A DNA stretch of 64,000 nt from Stictocephala bisonia (Eukaryota > Arthropoda > Insecta > Hemiptera > Membracidae), in the NCBI GenBank assembly GCA_035578905.1, contig JAQJVL010000058.1:2247697-2311696 (forward strand), written 5' to 3'. The notes beneath the pieces were generated by a model that was not told the origin of the DNA, made no database searches, and saw only the letters and a list, made by a program, of their open reading frames with translations. Position 1 is the stretch's first letter. Each line of letters begins with the position of its first letter. The position numbers and the translations under genes are program-made. This document shows positions 1 through 12,414 of this stretch, piece by piece.

Positions 1-3000
1 GCCCACGACCTACCATCATCCTAGTTGCCATGAAAATGTTTAAATGGTATGACACATTAGAGGAAGAGTTCAAGATGGTATTATCTATCTCACTTCCACC
101 ACTCAGTGGCTGGTTACTGCACTGCCAGCCCACGACCTACCATCATCCTAATTGCCATTAAAATGTTTAAATGGTATGACACATTAGAGGAAGAGTTCAA
201 GATGGTATTATCTATCTCACTTCCACCACTCAGTGGCTAGTTACTGCACTGCCAGCCCACGGCCTACCGTCATCCTAGTTGCCATGAAAATGTTTAAATT
301 GTATGACACATTAGAAGAAGAGTTCAAGATGGTATTATCTATCTCACTTCCACCACTCAGTGGCTGGTTACTGCACTGCCAGCCCACGACCTACCATCAT
401 CCTAGTTGCCATGAAAATGTTTAAATGGTATGACACATTAGAGGAAGAGTTCAAGATGGTATTATCTATCTCACTTCCACCACTCAGTGGCTAGTTACTG
501 TACTGCCAGCCCACGGCCTACCGTCATCCTAGTTGCCATGAAAATGTTTAAATGGTATGACACATTAGAGGAAGAGTTCAAGATGGTATTATCTATCTCA
601 CTTCCACCACTCAGTGGCTAGTTACTGCACTGCCAGCCCACGGCCTACCGTCATCCTAGTTGCCAAGAAAATGTTTAAATGGTATGACACATTAGAGGAA
701 GAGTTCAAGATGGTATTATCTATCTCACTTCCACCACTCAGTGGCTGGTTACTGCACTGACAGCCCACGACCTACCATCATCCTAGTTGCCATGAAAATG
801 TTTAAATGGTATGACACATTAGAGGAAGAGTTCAAGATGGTATTATCTATCTCACTTCCACCACTCAGTGGCTGGTTACTGCACTGCCAGCCCACGACCT
901 ACCATCATCCTAGTTGCCATTAAAATGTTTAAATGGTATGACACATTAAAGGAAGAGTTCAAGGTGGTATTATCTATCTCACTTCCACCACTCAGTGGCT
1001 AAATACTGTACTGCCAGCCAACGGCCTACCGTCATCCTAGTTGCCATGAAAATGTTTAAATGGTATGACACATTAGAGGAAGAGTTCAAGATGGTATTAT
1101 CTATCTCACTTCCACCACTCAGTGGCTAGTTACTGCACTGCCAGCCCACGGCCTACCGTCATCCTAGTTGCCAAGAAAATGTTTAAATGGTATGAAACAT
1201 TAGAGGAAGAGTTCAAGATGGTATTATCTATCTCACTTCCACCACTCAGTGGCTGGTTACTGCACTGACAGCCCACGACCTACCATCATCCTAGTTGCCA
1301 TGAAAATGTTTAAATGGTATGACACTTTAGAGGAAGAGTTCAAGATGGTATTATCTATCTCACTTCCACCACTCAGTGGCTGGTTACTGCACTGCCAGCC
1401 CACGACCTACCATCATCCTAGTTGCCATGAAAATGTTTAAATGGTATGACACATTAGAGGAAGAGTTCAAGATGGTATTATCTATCTCACTTCCACCACT
1501 CAGTGGCTGGTTACTGCACTGCCAGCCCACGGCCTACCGTCATCCTAGTTGCCATGAAAATGTTTAAATTGTATGACACATTAGAAGAAGAGTTCAAGAT
1601 GGTATTATCTATCTCACTTCCACCACTCAGTGGCTGGTTACTGCACTGCCAGCCCACGACCTACCATCATCCTAGTTGCCATGAAAATGTTTAAATGGTA
1701 TGACACATTAGAGGAAGAGTTCATGATGGTATTATCTATCTCACTTCCACCACTCAGTGGCTGGTTACTGCACTGCCAGCCCACGACCTACCATCATCCT
1801 AGTTGCCATGAAAATGTTTAAATGGTATGACACATTAGAGGAAGAGTTCAAGATGGTATTATCTATCTCACTTCCACCACTCAGTGGCTAGTTACTGCAC
1901 TGCCAGCCTACGGCTTACCGTCATCCTAGTTGCCATGAAAATGTTTAAATTGTATGACACATTAGAAGAAGAGTTCAAGATGATATTATCTATCTCACTT
2001 CCACCACTCAGTGGCTGGTTACTGCACTGCCAGCCCACGACCTACCATCATCCTAGTTGCCATGAAAATGTTTAAATGGTATGACACATTAGAGGAAGAG
2101 TTCAAGATGGTATTATCTATCTCACTTCCACCACTCAGTGGCTAGTTACTGCACTGCCAGCCCACGGCCTACCGTCATCTTAGTTGCCATGAAAATGTTT
2201 AAATGGTATGACAAATTAGAGGAGGAGTTCAAGATGGTATTATCTATCTCACTTCCACCACTCAGTGGCTAGTTACTGCACTGCCAGCCCATGGCCTACC
2301 GTCATCCTAGTTGCCATGAAAATGTTTAAATGGTATGACACATTACAGGAAGAGTTCAAGATGGTATTATCTATCTCACTTCCACCACTCAGTGGCTAGT
2401 TACTGCACTGCCAGCCCACGGCCTACCATCATCCTAGTTGCCATGAAAATGTTTAAATGGTATGACACATTAGAGGAAGAGTTCAAGATGGTATTATCTA
2501 TCTCACTTCCACCACTCAGTGGCTGGTTACTGCACTGCCAGCCCACGACCTACCATCATCCTAGTTGCCATGAAAATGTTTAAATTGTATGACACATTAG
2601 AAGAAGAGTTCAAGATTGTATTATCTATCTCACTTCCACCACTCAGTGGCTGGTTACTGCACTGCCAGCCCACGACCTACCGTCATCCTAGTTGCCATGA
2701 AAATGTTTAAATGGTATGACACATTAGAGGAAGAGTTCAAGATGGTATTATCTATCTCACTTCCACCACTCAGTGGCTAGTTACTGCACTGCCAGCCCAC
2801 GGCCTACCGTCATCCTAGTTGCCATGAAAATGTTTAAATGGTATGACACATTACAGGAAGAGTTCAAGATGGTATTATCTATCTCACTTCCACCACTCAG
2901 TGGCTAGTTACTGCACTGCCAGCCCACGGCCTACCGTCATCCTAGTTGCCATGAAAATGTTTAAATGGTATGACACATTAGAGGAAGAGTTCAAGATGGT

Positions 3001-3283
3001 ATTATCAATCTCACTTCCACCACTCAGTGGCTAGTTACTGCACTGCCAGCCCACGGCCTACCGTCATCCTAGTTGCCATGAAAATGTTTAAATGGTATGA
3101 CACATTACAGGAAGAGTTCAAGATGGTATTATCTATCTCACTTCCACCACTCAGTGGCTAGTTACTGCACTGCCAGCCCACGGCCTACCGTCATCCTAGT
3201 TGCCATGAAAATGTTTAAATGGTTTGACACATTAGAGGAAGAGTTCAAGATGGTATTATCTATCTCACTTCCACCACTCAGTG
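1..3283. repeat. 127-bp satellite array, open at left edge
   Basis: About 26 head-to-tail copies of a 127-bp unit. Landmarks such as 'gttgccatgaaaatg' and 'ccaccactcagtggct' recur every 127 bp. The first base lies inside a unit, so the array continues to the left of the window. Two main variants alternate irregularly: one with 'ggctggttactg' and 'cacgacctaccatc', the other with 'ggctagttactg' and 'cacggcctaccgtc'. Diagnostic variants recur at 508 bp (4 x 127): 'cactgacagccc' near 754 and 1262, and 'gttgccaagaaaatg' near 660 and 1168. Because 127 is not a multiple of 3, the repeated ~63-codon reading frames inside are chance frames and not genes. The array ends abruptly in 'ccactcagtg' at about 3283. 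Confidence 0.97.
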
Positions 3284-3296
3284 TATTTCTTTCACA

Positions 3297-3345
3297 AAGG
3301 TGCTCGCTCATCTACACTCCTCACACTTATTCGAAATAGATATTT
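3297..3345 (+). mobile_element. Family A fragment abutting the satellite
   Basis: A stretch of about 50 bp ('gctcgctcatctacactc', then 'cacacttattcgaaat') matches the 3' part of family A copies at 26.2 and 35.1 kb. It begins within about 15 bp of the last satellite unit, so the satellite boundary lies at or inside an old dispersed repeat. Confidence 0.55.
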
Positions 3346-4276
3346 CCCCCAAATATTGCTGAACAGCGTCTTTTAAGAATAAATATTCATATTTATTTTC
3401 TTCTTAATCTTTTCTTAAGGTAAAGCTGTTCCCGCGTTCTATTCATTTTTATTATTGAATTAAATGTTGAATCATTTTTTATTATTACTGTATGGAATTT
3501 TATGAATTTATGTTGGTTTTTAGATGCACTCTCTGCTGATTGGTATATCTATGATCAAAGATATGTTATATATTATAAAATGTTATATACATATTGTTTT
3601 GTTGTAAACCATATCACCTCAGCCATTCTAACTGTTGTTTTTATATTCGGAATCTATGCAAGTAAACATTAAATTTGAGTCGATATTTCATTATTTACAT
3701 TTTAACAAAACTGTCCTAATGTAATTTTTGAAGCTTTTTTCACTGGATGGGATTATGATTGTTATTTAGTTAGGCATTTCAAAAAGGCTTTTCATTCGAA
3801 AATTTGTGTGTTAGACAATTACTGGAGTGTTTAATTTCGTTTACACTGTCAAAATAGCAACCCTAGATACTTTACGCCTCTTGCTAGCTTAGTGGTTAGC
3901 ACCTCTGCCTCATACACAAAAGGTCACGGGTTGAAGTCCCGGGAGTTCCACTAAAATTAGCAATATGGGTTTGGACCGTTGTCCCTCAACTTCGTATGAA
4001 TATAATGTTAAAAATGCCAATGGCGTAGACAGTACAAAACAAAACCAATAAGTTATAGTGCAATAACTACTAATTAATGATAATTCTACTACAATAATTA
4101 ATTGTTGGACTCCAAAAATGATTCAAGTTCATAAAACCTAATAACCTTAGAACAAGCCAATATAATTAAATTAATTTAACAAACAGTCTCCACACAGATC
4201 AATATAATATTGGTTCTTTAGGAGTGTAGACATTGATATTTATTTAAGTAATGATAACAATATGTTTATTGATATA
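3346..4276. other. AT-rich non-coding DNA with one SINE candidate
   Basis: No credible reading frame. Apart from the tRNA-like element near 3.9 kb this is ordinary AT-rich sequence with short homopolymer runs. Confidence 0.6.
3878..4048 (+). mobile_element. tRNA-derived SINE candidate (degenerate Met-like head)
   Basis: The first 73 bases look like a tRNA. There is an A-box-like 'tagcttagtggttag' (3885-3899), a B-box-like 'ggttgaagtcc' (3929-3939) inside a partial T stem, and a seven-base loop 'ctcatac' that would place anticodon CAU. The anticodon stem does not pair and the T stem is only four base pairs, so this is not a working tRNA. The sequence continues about 95 bp and ends in a CAAAA-rich tail near 4035-4047, as expected of a tRNA-headed SINE. 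A lone tRNA pseudogene is the alternative. Confidence 0.5.
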
Positions 4277-4502
<226 letters not shown>

Positions 4503-4827
4503 TTCTACAAGTTCCATGATATATTCAAATTATTTGTGCTGTGTGAGACACCTTTGACCGACGTGTGACGTTCGTGTGACACTCGGGGACAACGCGTACG
4601 TACACTAAGTAAATAATGAGAATGCCTGAAATGTTTTTATAACATCTTGGTTTTAGTGCTATATTATAATATGTATTTTTAATGTCCAAACAATACCACC
4701 GAATAAATCATTAAAATTTTGAAAGATTGACTGTTTTAAAATATTTCACTTCACACAAAGCATTAGAGTACATTTTGATACCAAAAACTAATTCTAAAAC
4801 TATGGATATGCTAAAGTTTTATTTTTA
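4503..4827. other. No feature seen
   Basis: AT-rich sequence between the GT microsatellite and a family A copy, with no reading frame or repeat recognised. Confidence 0.5.
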
Positions 4828-5210
4828 GTGGAACAGTGCTGTAACCCAGTTATGTGGTGATTGTATGGGATAAGTTCTAAGCTTAGTACTTTTAATACTG
4901 ACACAACGTCAACCCAATGGTTGCCATCAACGTGGACACTCCTAGTCGATCTTAGATGGAAGTCAGTATCAAAATGTTGTGTAGGAGCGAGAACTGAGTA
5001 TCAGGCTTGTGAGTTATATATCATCAGACCAATATTACGCGGATTGGATTCCACGTCAAGCTGTAGGTTATTTAGTTTCTGACTATTGGGCTAGATAATT
5101 GGCCTTTTCTGAGCATTAGTAAAGCTCAGCTAGTAACCAGACTACACAAGTCATTCACATTCATTCATAATCACCTTGAAATACGCACAAAGTTGTCGGC
5201 GTCTCTTATG
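4828..5210 (+). mobile_element. Family A dispersed repeat (tRNA-like SINE candidate)
   Basis: Family A is a repeat of about 420 bp seen more than a dozen times in this window, on both strands. It begins with a sequence like 'ggcgcagtgctgtaacc' (A-box-like) and, about 60 bp later, 'ataggttcgatgttcgg' (B-box-like), best preserved in the copies at 13 and 59.5 kb. Internal landmarks are 'ccaatggttgccatcaacgt', 'tgagtatcaggcttgtcag' and 'ctattgggctattaataaat'. The 3' end is 'cacaaagttgtcggcgtctc'. This copy is complete but diverged, and is followed directly by segment X. Two RNA polymerase III-like boxes and A-rich tails on some copies suggest a SINE; this is inference. Confidence 0.75.
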
Positions 5211-5660
5211 TGGTAATAATCTGAGAATAAAACTATACATATGTAATATCGTATTTATATAAGAAAGGCGACACAATTTGCAGTTGGTTACGGTTCGTGA
5301 TTTTACTTGGAACTGGTAATGCACAAGAAACTGTTATTGTTACGTAACACTACACCGCTATTCTACAACAGTTTCAGAATTGTCGTTCTTTTTTTGTTAT
5401 GCTATGACTAAAAGTCAAAACAATACTGTTGTTACTTTTTATGTCGAAACTCATATTGTGGACTCTACGGTGTCAATAAACAATCAATAAAGTTAATGAA
5501 GGCAAGCCATTGTTGCCACATGGGTTTATAATGTCGTTAAAATATCCCACAGTTTGTGCTTCACCACACGTTTACAGTTGGCAGCCACTGCCTGTCATTG
5601 TGGTTCAGCCCCCGACACCGTTGACAACACTCACTATTTGATGGTATAAAAGTTACCTTA
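5211..5660 (+). repeat. Segment X, plus orientation
   Basis: Continues directly from the preceding family A copy. It matches, in reverse complement, 10905-11304, including the 'tggtaataat' junction, 'gtggactctacgg', 'tgttgccacatgg' and 'caccacacgtttac'. A third partial copy lies at 30.93-31.08 kb. Function unknown; it may be the rest of a longer element of which family A is one part. Confidence 0.65.
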
Positions 5661-6021
5661 AAAATTTAATTAATATGATTTATTATATTCATATAATTTA
5701 TTCAAAATATAAAATAATTATTCGCAATAGTTTTTTTCCCTCCAGCCTATAGAAAAAATAAGAAAACACACATAAACTGTAATCGATATGCTATTCCTAT
5801 AATATTTATAAGGTTCAATTTTAATTCACCTAAAACCTATTGATAATAGCAAATATTAAATAAATAGGTAGTAATAACATACATAACATCTAATGAATAT
5901 TGAGAATATAAACAAAATTAATAAAATACAACACTATCACAGATAGAAATAAACAACAAATATTATTCAGTAAAGGACGTTAACAAATATATATATATAT
6001 AAAAAAAATTATTATCATGCA
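5661..6021. other. AT-rich spacer with (TA)n
   Basis: Non-coding AT-rich DNA with a short TATATA run near 5990. No gene or dispersed repeat recognised. Confidence 0.5.
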
Positions 6022-6165
6022 TCATCAAGACGCCGATAGTAGAGATATGGGCCAATATGAGGAATAATTAAGTGTGATCAGTATAAATGAACGAGTGTAA
6101 TCATTGTTACTAACAAAGGTTGACTGATCCTTAGATGAGCCATTTAGCCAAATAGCCGGAGCACG
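6022..6165 (-). mobile_element. Family A fragment, minus strand
   Basis: Contains 'aagacgccgat', 'aaatgaacgagtgtaatcat' and 'tgttactaacaaaggttgac', the reverse complement of the 3' third of family A. It belongs to the subfamily ending 'gacgatcggcgtctta', like the copies at 26.2 and 35.1 kb. Confidence 0.6.
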
Positions 6166-7611
6166 TAAGGGACTTACATATTAGGAATGCAATTAAAAAA
6201 TCTGCTTATGATTTCAGTATAAGCTTAGTTTTTACTATAACATTTAATCATGTGTTATTTAACACAGAAGGAATATTTCTTTTAGATCCACTTTTTTAGA
6301 TTCGCTCTTCAGCCACGTTAAAATCTGAAAAGATAACAAAACTTGTAAAAAATTTGGAAAATCTTTAAAAATACAAAATTTAAAAATCTAAAAAGAAATT
6401 ATTTACTACTTGAAAACTTGTCAGTGTGCAATTATTCGTTGGATTCTTTTATTTAACCATTGGATAAATCGCCCATAATTGTGGGTGATTTACCTAACGA
6501 TGCTTTTATTAAACTATTTCGTTACTGTAATATCATCACTCTAAAAAATGTAATGTACCAAGTAATCAAGTTTTTACAGAATTATAAAACCCAACCTTTG
6601 TGTAGAACGTTTTTTGTAGTATCCAAGTAGGAGGGAAGTTGTATCTACAACTTTGATCTCCAGTGAGAACATTTAAGATACGAATTGGGACGGTTTAATA
6701 ATAGTGGTGTTGCAGCATTCATGTTATTATTACTGTTGTTATTATTACTATTTTACTATTGTATATTTATACAGTATTGGCTTGAAAATGTCATCTCTTA
6801 AATAGGAAATTCCACACCAAGAGTGAGACAGAACAAAAGACAAAACACTTTCATGGTCCAGATGTAAGCTATGTTAAACCCTTGATCCAAAGGTCTTTTA
6901 AAAGATAATTGACTCTGCTAAATAAGCGAAGAGAACTGTGTTTAAACAAAACATACCCCCCCTCCTAAAAACTGTACGAAATTAATTTATTTTTGCTCAA
7001 ACTTACGCAGTGGTAACGAAATATTCATTACAGCCTAACTTGTTTATTTAATAATAATAATCGTTTGAAGTGTATTATTAGATAAAATAACAAAAATTAT
7101 CGGAGTTAATTATTTGCACAACAACTCATTCCGAGAGTTGTTCCAGGAAAACAAATGAAGGCTGTTTTTACATAATTCATCAACGTCCCAATACAGTGCA
7201 ATTAATTACGTTTATTAAATTACTCACACAATGGCTAAAACAAGTGTTAATTTATTTTTTAATTTCATATTATTTAAGAGTCTGCTTTACCTGTCACCAT
7301 ATTCTATTTGGCTTCCCATAAAGCCAATTAATTTTAAATAAAAATAAGAGTTTTATTTGTAAACTTTACATTATTAACTAGTCTTTTTTTTTAAGGAAAA
7401 ACCTCCTTGTCTTTCATCTCTTGAGTTTTTTAAGTACAAAAAAAAAAAAAAACTATTGATGTAAATTTTTTTGTAAATAAGCCAAAATCAGCTGGCAACT
7501 ATTTAATTAATGTTATGTTTAATCTATAAAACATATAACATTTTAAAATAGATATTAAAAAACGTAATCACAGCACCTCTTTAGGAGTATAAATATTCAA
7601 CTAATGATAAA
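6166..7611. other. AT-rich non-coding DNA
   Basis: No reading frame with protein character and no repeat copy recognised. Contains a 14-A run near 7440. Confidence 0.5.
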
Positions 7612-7725
7612 CACTCTTCTTGGTGGGCAAGCGGGGAAGAGAGACTTAACTGCCACCACTTTTCAATTAAAATACGAACGACAACCGTGTGCTAACAGTC
7701 AACGGAGTTACAAGCTGTTCCAAGT
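7612..7725 (+). repeat. Dispersed repeat W, copy 1
   Basis: Shares 'acgacaaccg', 'acagtcaacggagtt' and following bases with 45.05-45.17 kb in the same orientation, at moderate identity by eye. No coding capacity seen. The element type is unknown. Confidence 0.45.
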
Positions 7726-10700
7726 CAACTGAGGGCCAGAGGATCGCCTGCTATAAAATTATACACTTAATAGGACTGTAAAATAAATTCCAGTTTATTA
7801 TAAGTTAAAATAGATATTTTAATTACTGCTTTTATCGTTATATTCAAATTCAATAATTTTAATGTTAAGGTAGGTTTTTCTTGTAAGTAGATATATTTAC
7901 TGTATGTACAACTCCTATTGTAATAATTTCAAACAGATTCGTAATTTATTAGTTTTGCACGTAGCTGTTTCAAATTGGAGGCAGGATAAAAAAACATACT
8001 TCAAAACTAATATGATTCAAACCTGAATGTCTCAACAATACCATTGATACAGAGAGTAACATTCATATACAGGTACATTGAGTTAGAAGACATATGAAAG
8101 AGTTCACTGACAATGTGGGAAGTTTAGTTTATCAGAACTTACAATACTAAGTTCAGATTCATTTTTTAAAATATACTTGACAACAATATGTTCAGAAAAA
8201 ATATTACAAAAATAACAAAATAATAATATTTGAATTCATCAGAACAAGTTGATAAATGATGAACTATAGATAAACGATTGTAATGGATGTGATTCAAGTG
8301 CAACAGAAATAGAACTGTGATCTATTGTTACCTCAATTCAGTGGTAAACAGGTAAGTTTGATGCCAGACTGAAATATTGTTTACAGTTTGGCGCCATTGT
8401 GGCCTAAATCTAATAGCAAATGTCAGCAAAAGTTGATCAATAAATTGACTATTTGTTGGTTGGGTGTTCTTGTTTTTGAAACTGGGAGGGGCCGAGCTAA
8501 ATGTAAACAACCTAATATTTTTTATGCCAATTACATATATTTACATGTAATGGGAATATAGGATCATGCGAAGTCTATTCAACGCTGTTTTGTTTGGTTA
8601 GCTTTTTCTCTCTGCACAAACTGGTTTAATTTATTTTTCGAACGAGCCTTCTTTCTTTCAGTAGACCAGGTTGTTCAGATTTTTTCCTCTCAACTCCTCT
8701 GAAATGTCAGTTTCTATTATACCTGCTTTTCTTATATTTTCTTTATAGCACAAATCCATTTCATTCTTTCTGTTTTGTCGCTACTTTAAGTTAAAAATAA
8801 TTCTGTAATATATATATATATATATATTTACGAAGTGGACTTTATGATCGTGACATGTCAATGTAATTTTACACTTTACTTGCATTCCATGCAAAAAAAG
8901 AGCATGCAAACTGCTTGAGTAATGTGAAAAATAAGTCAAAGCATATAAATTATACTTTTATAGTATACATTATTCTAGATGATACCGCTGCACGCGTCGC
9001 TTTCCAAATGTGTCACCCATTATTCTAGAACCACCTTGGCCTGCGGCTTCGGTGTGTGATCATGACTACATGTTTAGAAGTTTAGTAGGCAGAACAAAAC
9101 ACTTTTTGTGAAAGACAGTTTTAAAAACACATCCACATGAAAAATATGCTGTGGTCACACCAGCACACACATTATAATCGTAATCAGCTGATTTATGTAT
9201 TAAACACTGTAGTGATGGAAAATAATCTGAATCCCTTTAAGTCAGTGGGGTGGAGACAATTTTTTTACATTTATGTAATTTTTTTCCACCGTCCTTGGCC
9301 GTTAAGACTTAAAATTAATCTATTAAAACTATTTTATCTTCTTCATAGCTCGATAAATTTCATAGGGACCAATTCGCTTATAGAATTAAATATACAGATT
9401 TGTAATAATTTGTAGTTTAATTTTTGTATAACTTTAAATAGGCTTGTGTTGTGGACTTGAAAGAAGTGGCGATCTAATTAGCTAAGGCGTGGCGTAATCC
9501 GCTGGACCTAAAGGATTTTGTTACCAGCCCACCATGTAAAAACGTAAAATCATGTCAATAAATAAGGCTTTCATGTTGTATTTCTCTTGTAAACCAAATA
9601 AATACTTTTGAACGATTTACTATTTAATAAAGTGTTTAATGTACTTTCTAGTGCGAATTAATGCCACGAATTAATTCGAATATTTCTAAATACTTCATCA
9701 CAGACAATAAAATATATTGGCGATACAAATCATTTCAAAAAGGAACTACAAGCACAGTTGACTGGTTCCTTCGATGATTGTTTTTTTTTTTATTAACACA
9801 AAACTAGACATATAGACAAAATGTAATATTTAGTATAAAAATAAAATGTATGTATGTGATAAGAACTGAAATAGGTAAATAAAAAGTGTATGATTTAATT
9901 TGAGCAATGATTTTCAAAGGATAGGAGAAATACATTTTCAAACACACTTCAAATACATTATAGTGTGAGTTAAAAACATAAATCACCAGTTAATGAGAAT
10001 ATAAGAAAATGTTGTAAAATAAAATGTTGTACTACAATAAAAAAATTATTTTTTTAACAAGATATATTGTATTAAGAACGTTATGGCCATTCGAAAAACA
10101 TACGACAGCAATGTACCTCTGCTTTATTAACATTCATTGCATTCCAAGGTTCAACATTAAAGGTAGAACACAGTTTAATAACAACAACGAAGGTTGAAAA
10201 TCACTGTAAGGTCAGTTATTATAGAACACTGATTGACGTAAACAGCAATATTATTATATTATTTTTTAATTAGTAGACATTAATAACATTGTCACGGAAT
10301 ATTTATTTATGTATGTACAACTAACAGCACGTTTCTCTAGAGTCAAAATGTCACTCTGTGGCTGAGAGTGCACATCTTAAAACAATAAATTTATCTAATA
10401 GTGTATTGTGTTTTTTATGGAAACAAAGTTTTAAAATGTTACAATTTAAAATCAAACGCTTTACTGCAAAATTAACCAACCTTATGTCAAAACAATAATT
10501 GGTCCAAACACCCTTAAAGGCGAGGAAGTGTATAAAACTCATAACCGAAGTAAAGTTTCCTTAAGTGAATAAACTCATCAAGTATTGCAGTTTTATGAGC
10601 TTGATAAGTCTTAAATTACTTCTGATTTGCCGGAGATGACGTTTTAAGTGGTGGATGGGAGAAAACTGAATTTGAAGACCAACTTCCAAATAAGGGCAGT

Positions 10701-10904
10701 CATTACAACCTCAGATAAATCCATAAAGCAGTACTTTCGTGCCCATCACAATGTACTGTACAAACTATGTACAGTATTGAAAAAATTAAACACCTGCACA
10801 TTATCTTATTATTATTTTTTATAGTGAATTAACAATTTTATTACGAATAATGAAACATAGAAATTATATTTAAAGGTATTTATTTATTTATTTAAAAACT
10901 TGCG
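7726..10904. other. AT-rich non-coding DNA
   Basis: About 3.2 kb with only short chance frames. Holds a (TA)n run near 8810-8827 and a 12-T run near 9780. Nothing in it resembles a known protein, RNA gene or repeat family of this window. Confidence 0.5.
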
Positions 10905-11304
10905 AAACTGCTGAATTAATGTGTCAACAGTTTCGGTGGTTGAAACACATGTTAACCATAAACGTGTGGTGGGACATACACTGAGGGATGTCTCATAAAC
11001 CATGTAGCAACAGTGGCCTGTCTTTATTAACTTAATTGATTTTTTATAGAAGCCGTAGAGTCCACAAGTTATAACAATATTATTTTGACTTGTATTTATA
11101 ACATAAAAAAACGATAATTATAAATCTGCATCGGTGAGTGGATAACTATAACAAACTAACAAACTATAACAACTAACACAAACAAAGTCTCCATTTCATT
11201 ACCAGTTTCCAATTAAAATCACGAATTAAACTCAATATTTTTTGCCTGTCTTATAAAGAAACAATATCAAATAGGTATCGTATAAGTCCCAGACTATTAT
11301 TACC
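10905..11304 (-). repeat. Segment X, minus orientation
   Basis: Reverse-complement match to 5211-5660, sharing 'ccgtagagtccaca', 'tagcaacagtggc' and 'aaacgtgtggtg'. On the minus strand it follows the family A copy at 11305-11690, the same order as at 4.8-5.7 kb. Confidence 0.65.
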
Positions 11305-11690
11305 AGAGATGCGACGCCGACACAACTTTGTGTGTATTTTATGGCGAATGTGAACGTTTACTTCAGTGTAGTCTCTAGTGACTATCTGAGTTAGACTTGA
11401 AATCAGAAAGGGCCATTTATTAATAGACCCAAAGCTAGGGCAACTACGGGACTACAGTTTTATGTGGAATCCTAACCACGTAGTATTACTTTTCTTTACA
11501 GCTGATTGACAATCCTGACATCTCCCCAAAACACCATCCGTACATTGACTACAACCCAACACGGACGGACACCCCAGATGTCTCTAGTAGTGGCCACGCA
11601 ACCACTGAACGGATATACCACATCGGTAAGAAAAAGACCGCGTATAGAATCTATCACTTAGAATCTCCACAACATTTTGTTCAGTATTCC
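11305..11690 (-). mobile_element. Family A dispersed repeat, 5' truncated
   Basis: The 3' end lies at the left ('gacgccgacacaactttgtg'). The copy runs through the 'tagtggccacgc' landmark and stops before the A-box-like start, which is missing. Joined to segment X on its left. Confidence 0.75.
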
Positions 11691-12414
11691 ACAGAGACAT
11701 GTAAATGAGTTATTATTTGAAATACTGTAAAATATTTGTTAGTTAATTACTGATTTTACTTACTACCAAACAAAATTGGACGGATAACTTAGTGCCCGGA
11801 GTTGTTTATCTTTTCAACTTAATACTTGCTAAATCAACAACAGGAATGAGCTTCCAAGTTTGCATACAACTGTCTAAATTAATAATACTTAGTGTTCGTG
11901 GTTTTATTCTGTTTGGACAGATTTTACTGGAATATATAATGGAATATAAATGATAATCTTAGAATATTTTGTGTAATTCAGTTCTTATACTAATTAATTG
12001 TATGATTCTTGTAATCTTACAAAAGTACATTCTTAATGTATAAATAATAAGAATTTCAACATGATGTATACAATTCTGAAAATCAGTTAGATCTAGCGCT
12101 TCTCATAAAACATTTGATACACTTTTCAAAGCAAGAGTTTGATTATTTCACGATACAACGTTACGCTCCAAGAAAATTGTGAGTTTAACAATTGATTAAA
12201 TTATGAATTACAAATAAATATCCATCAAATTTGTGGCTGTAATTTGGTTAGCTAGTGAGGCCGACAACCAAAGTATAATTTAATAATTTTGTTAAATAAA
12301 GTATAACTTTTAATCATAATAGTTTACTTAAAACCGTTGAATAGCGGAGAAATATTATTGTTGAAATTAGATACTTTGAAATTCAAATTACCGCTACTCT
12401 GGATCGGATAAATC
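11691..12414. other. AT-rich spacer
   Basis: No gene or repeat recognised. Confidence 0.5.

Noticed and set aside
233..3339. Repeated ~63-codon frames in the 127-bp satellite
   Set aside because: They recur once per unit, overlap each other and are broken by the 127-bp period, which is not a multiple of 3. They are by-products of the satellite.
3878..3950. Functional tRNA-Met
   Set aside because: The anticodon stem does not pair and the T stem is incomplete. Better explained as a SINE head or pseudogene.
9137..9415. 92-codon frame as a gene
   Set aside because: Composition follows local AT content (Asn, Ile, Phe, Leu), with no motif or recognisable similarity.
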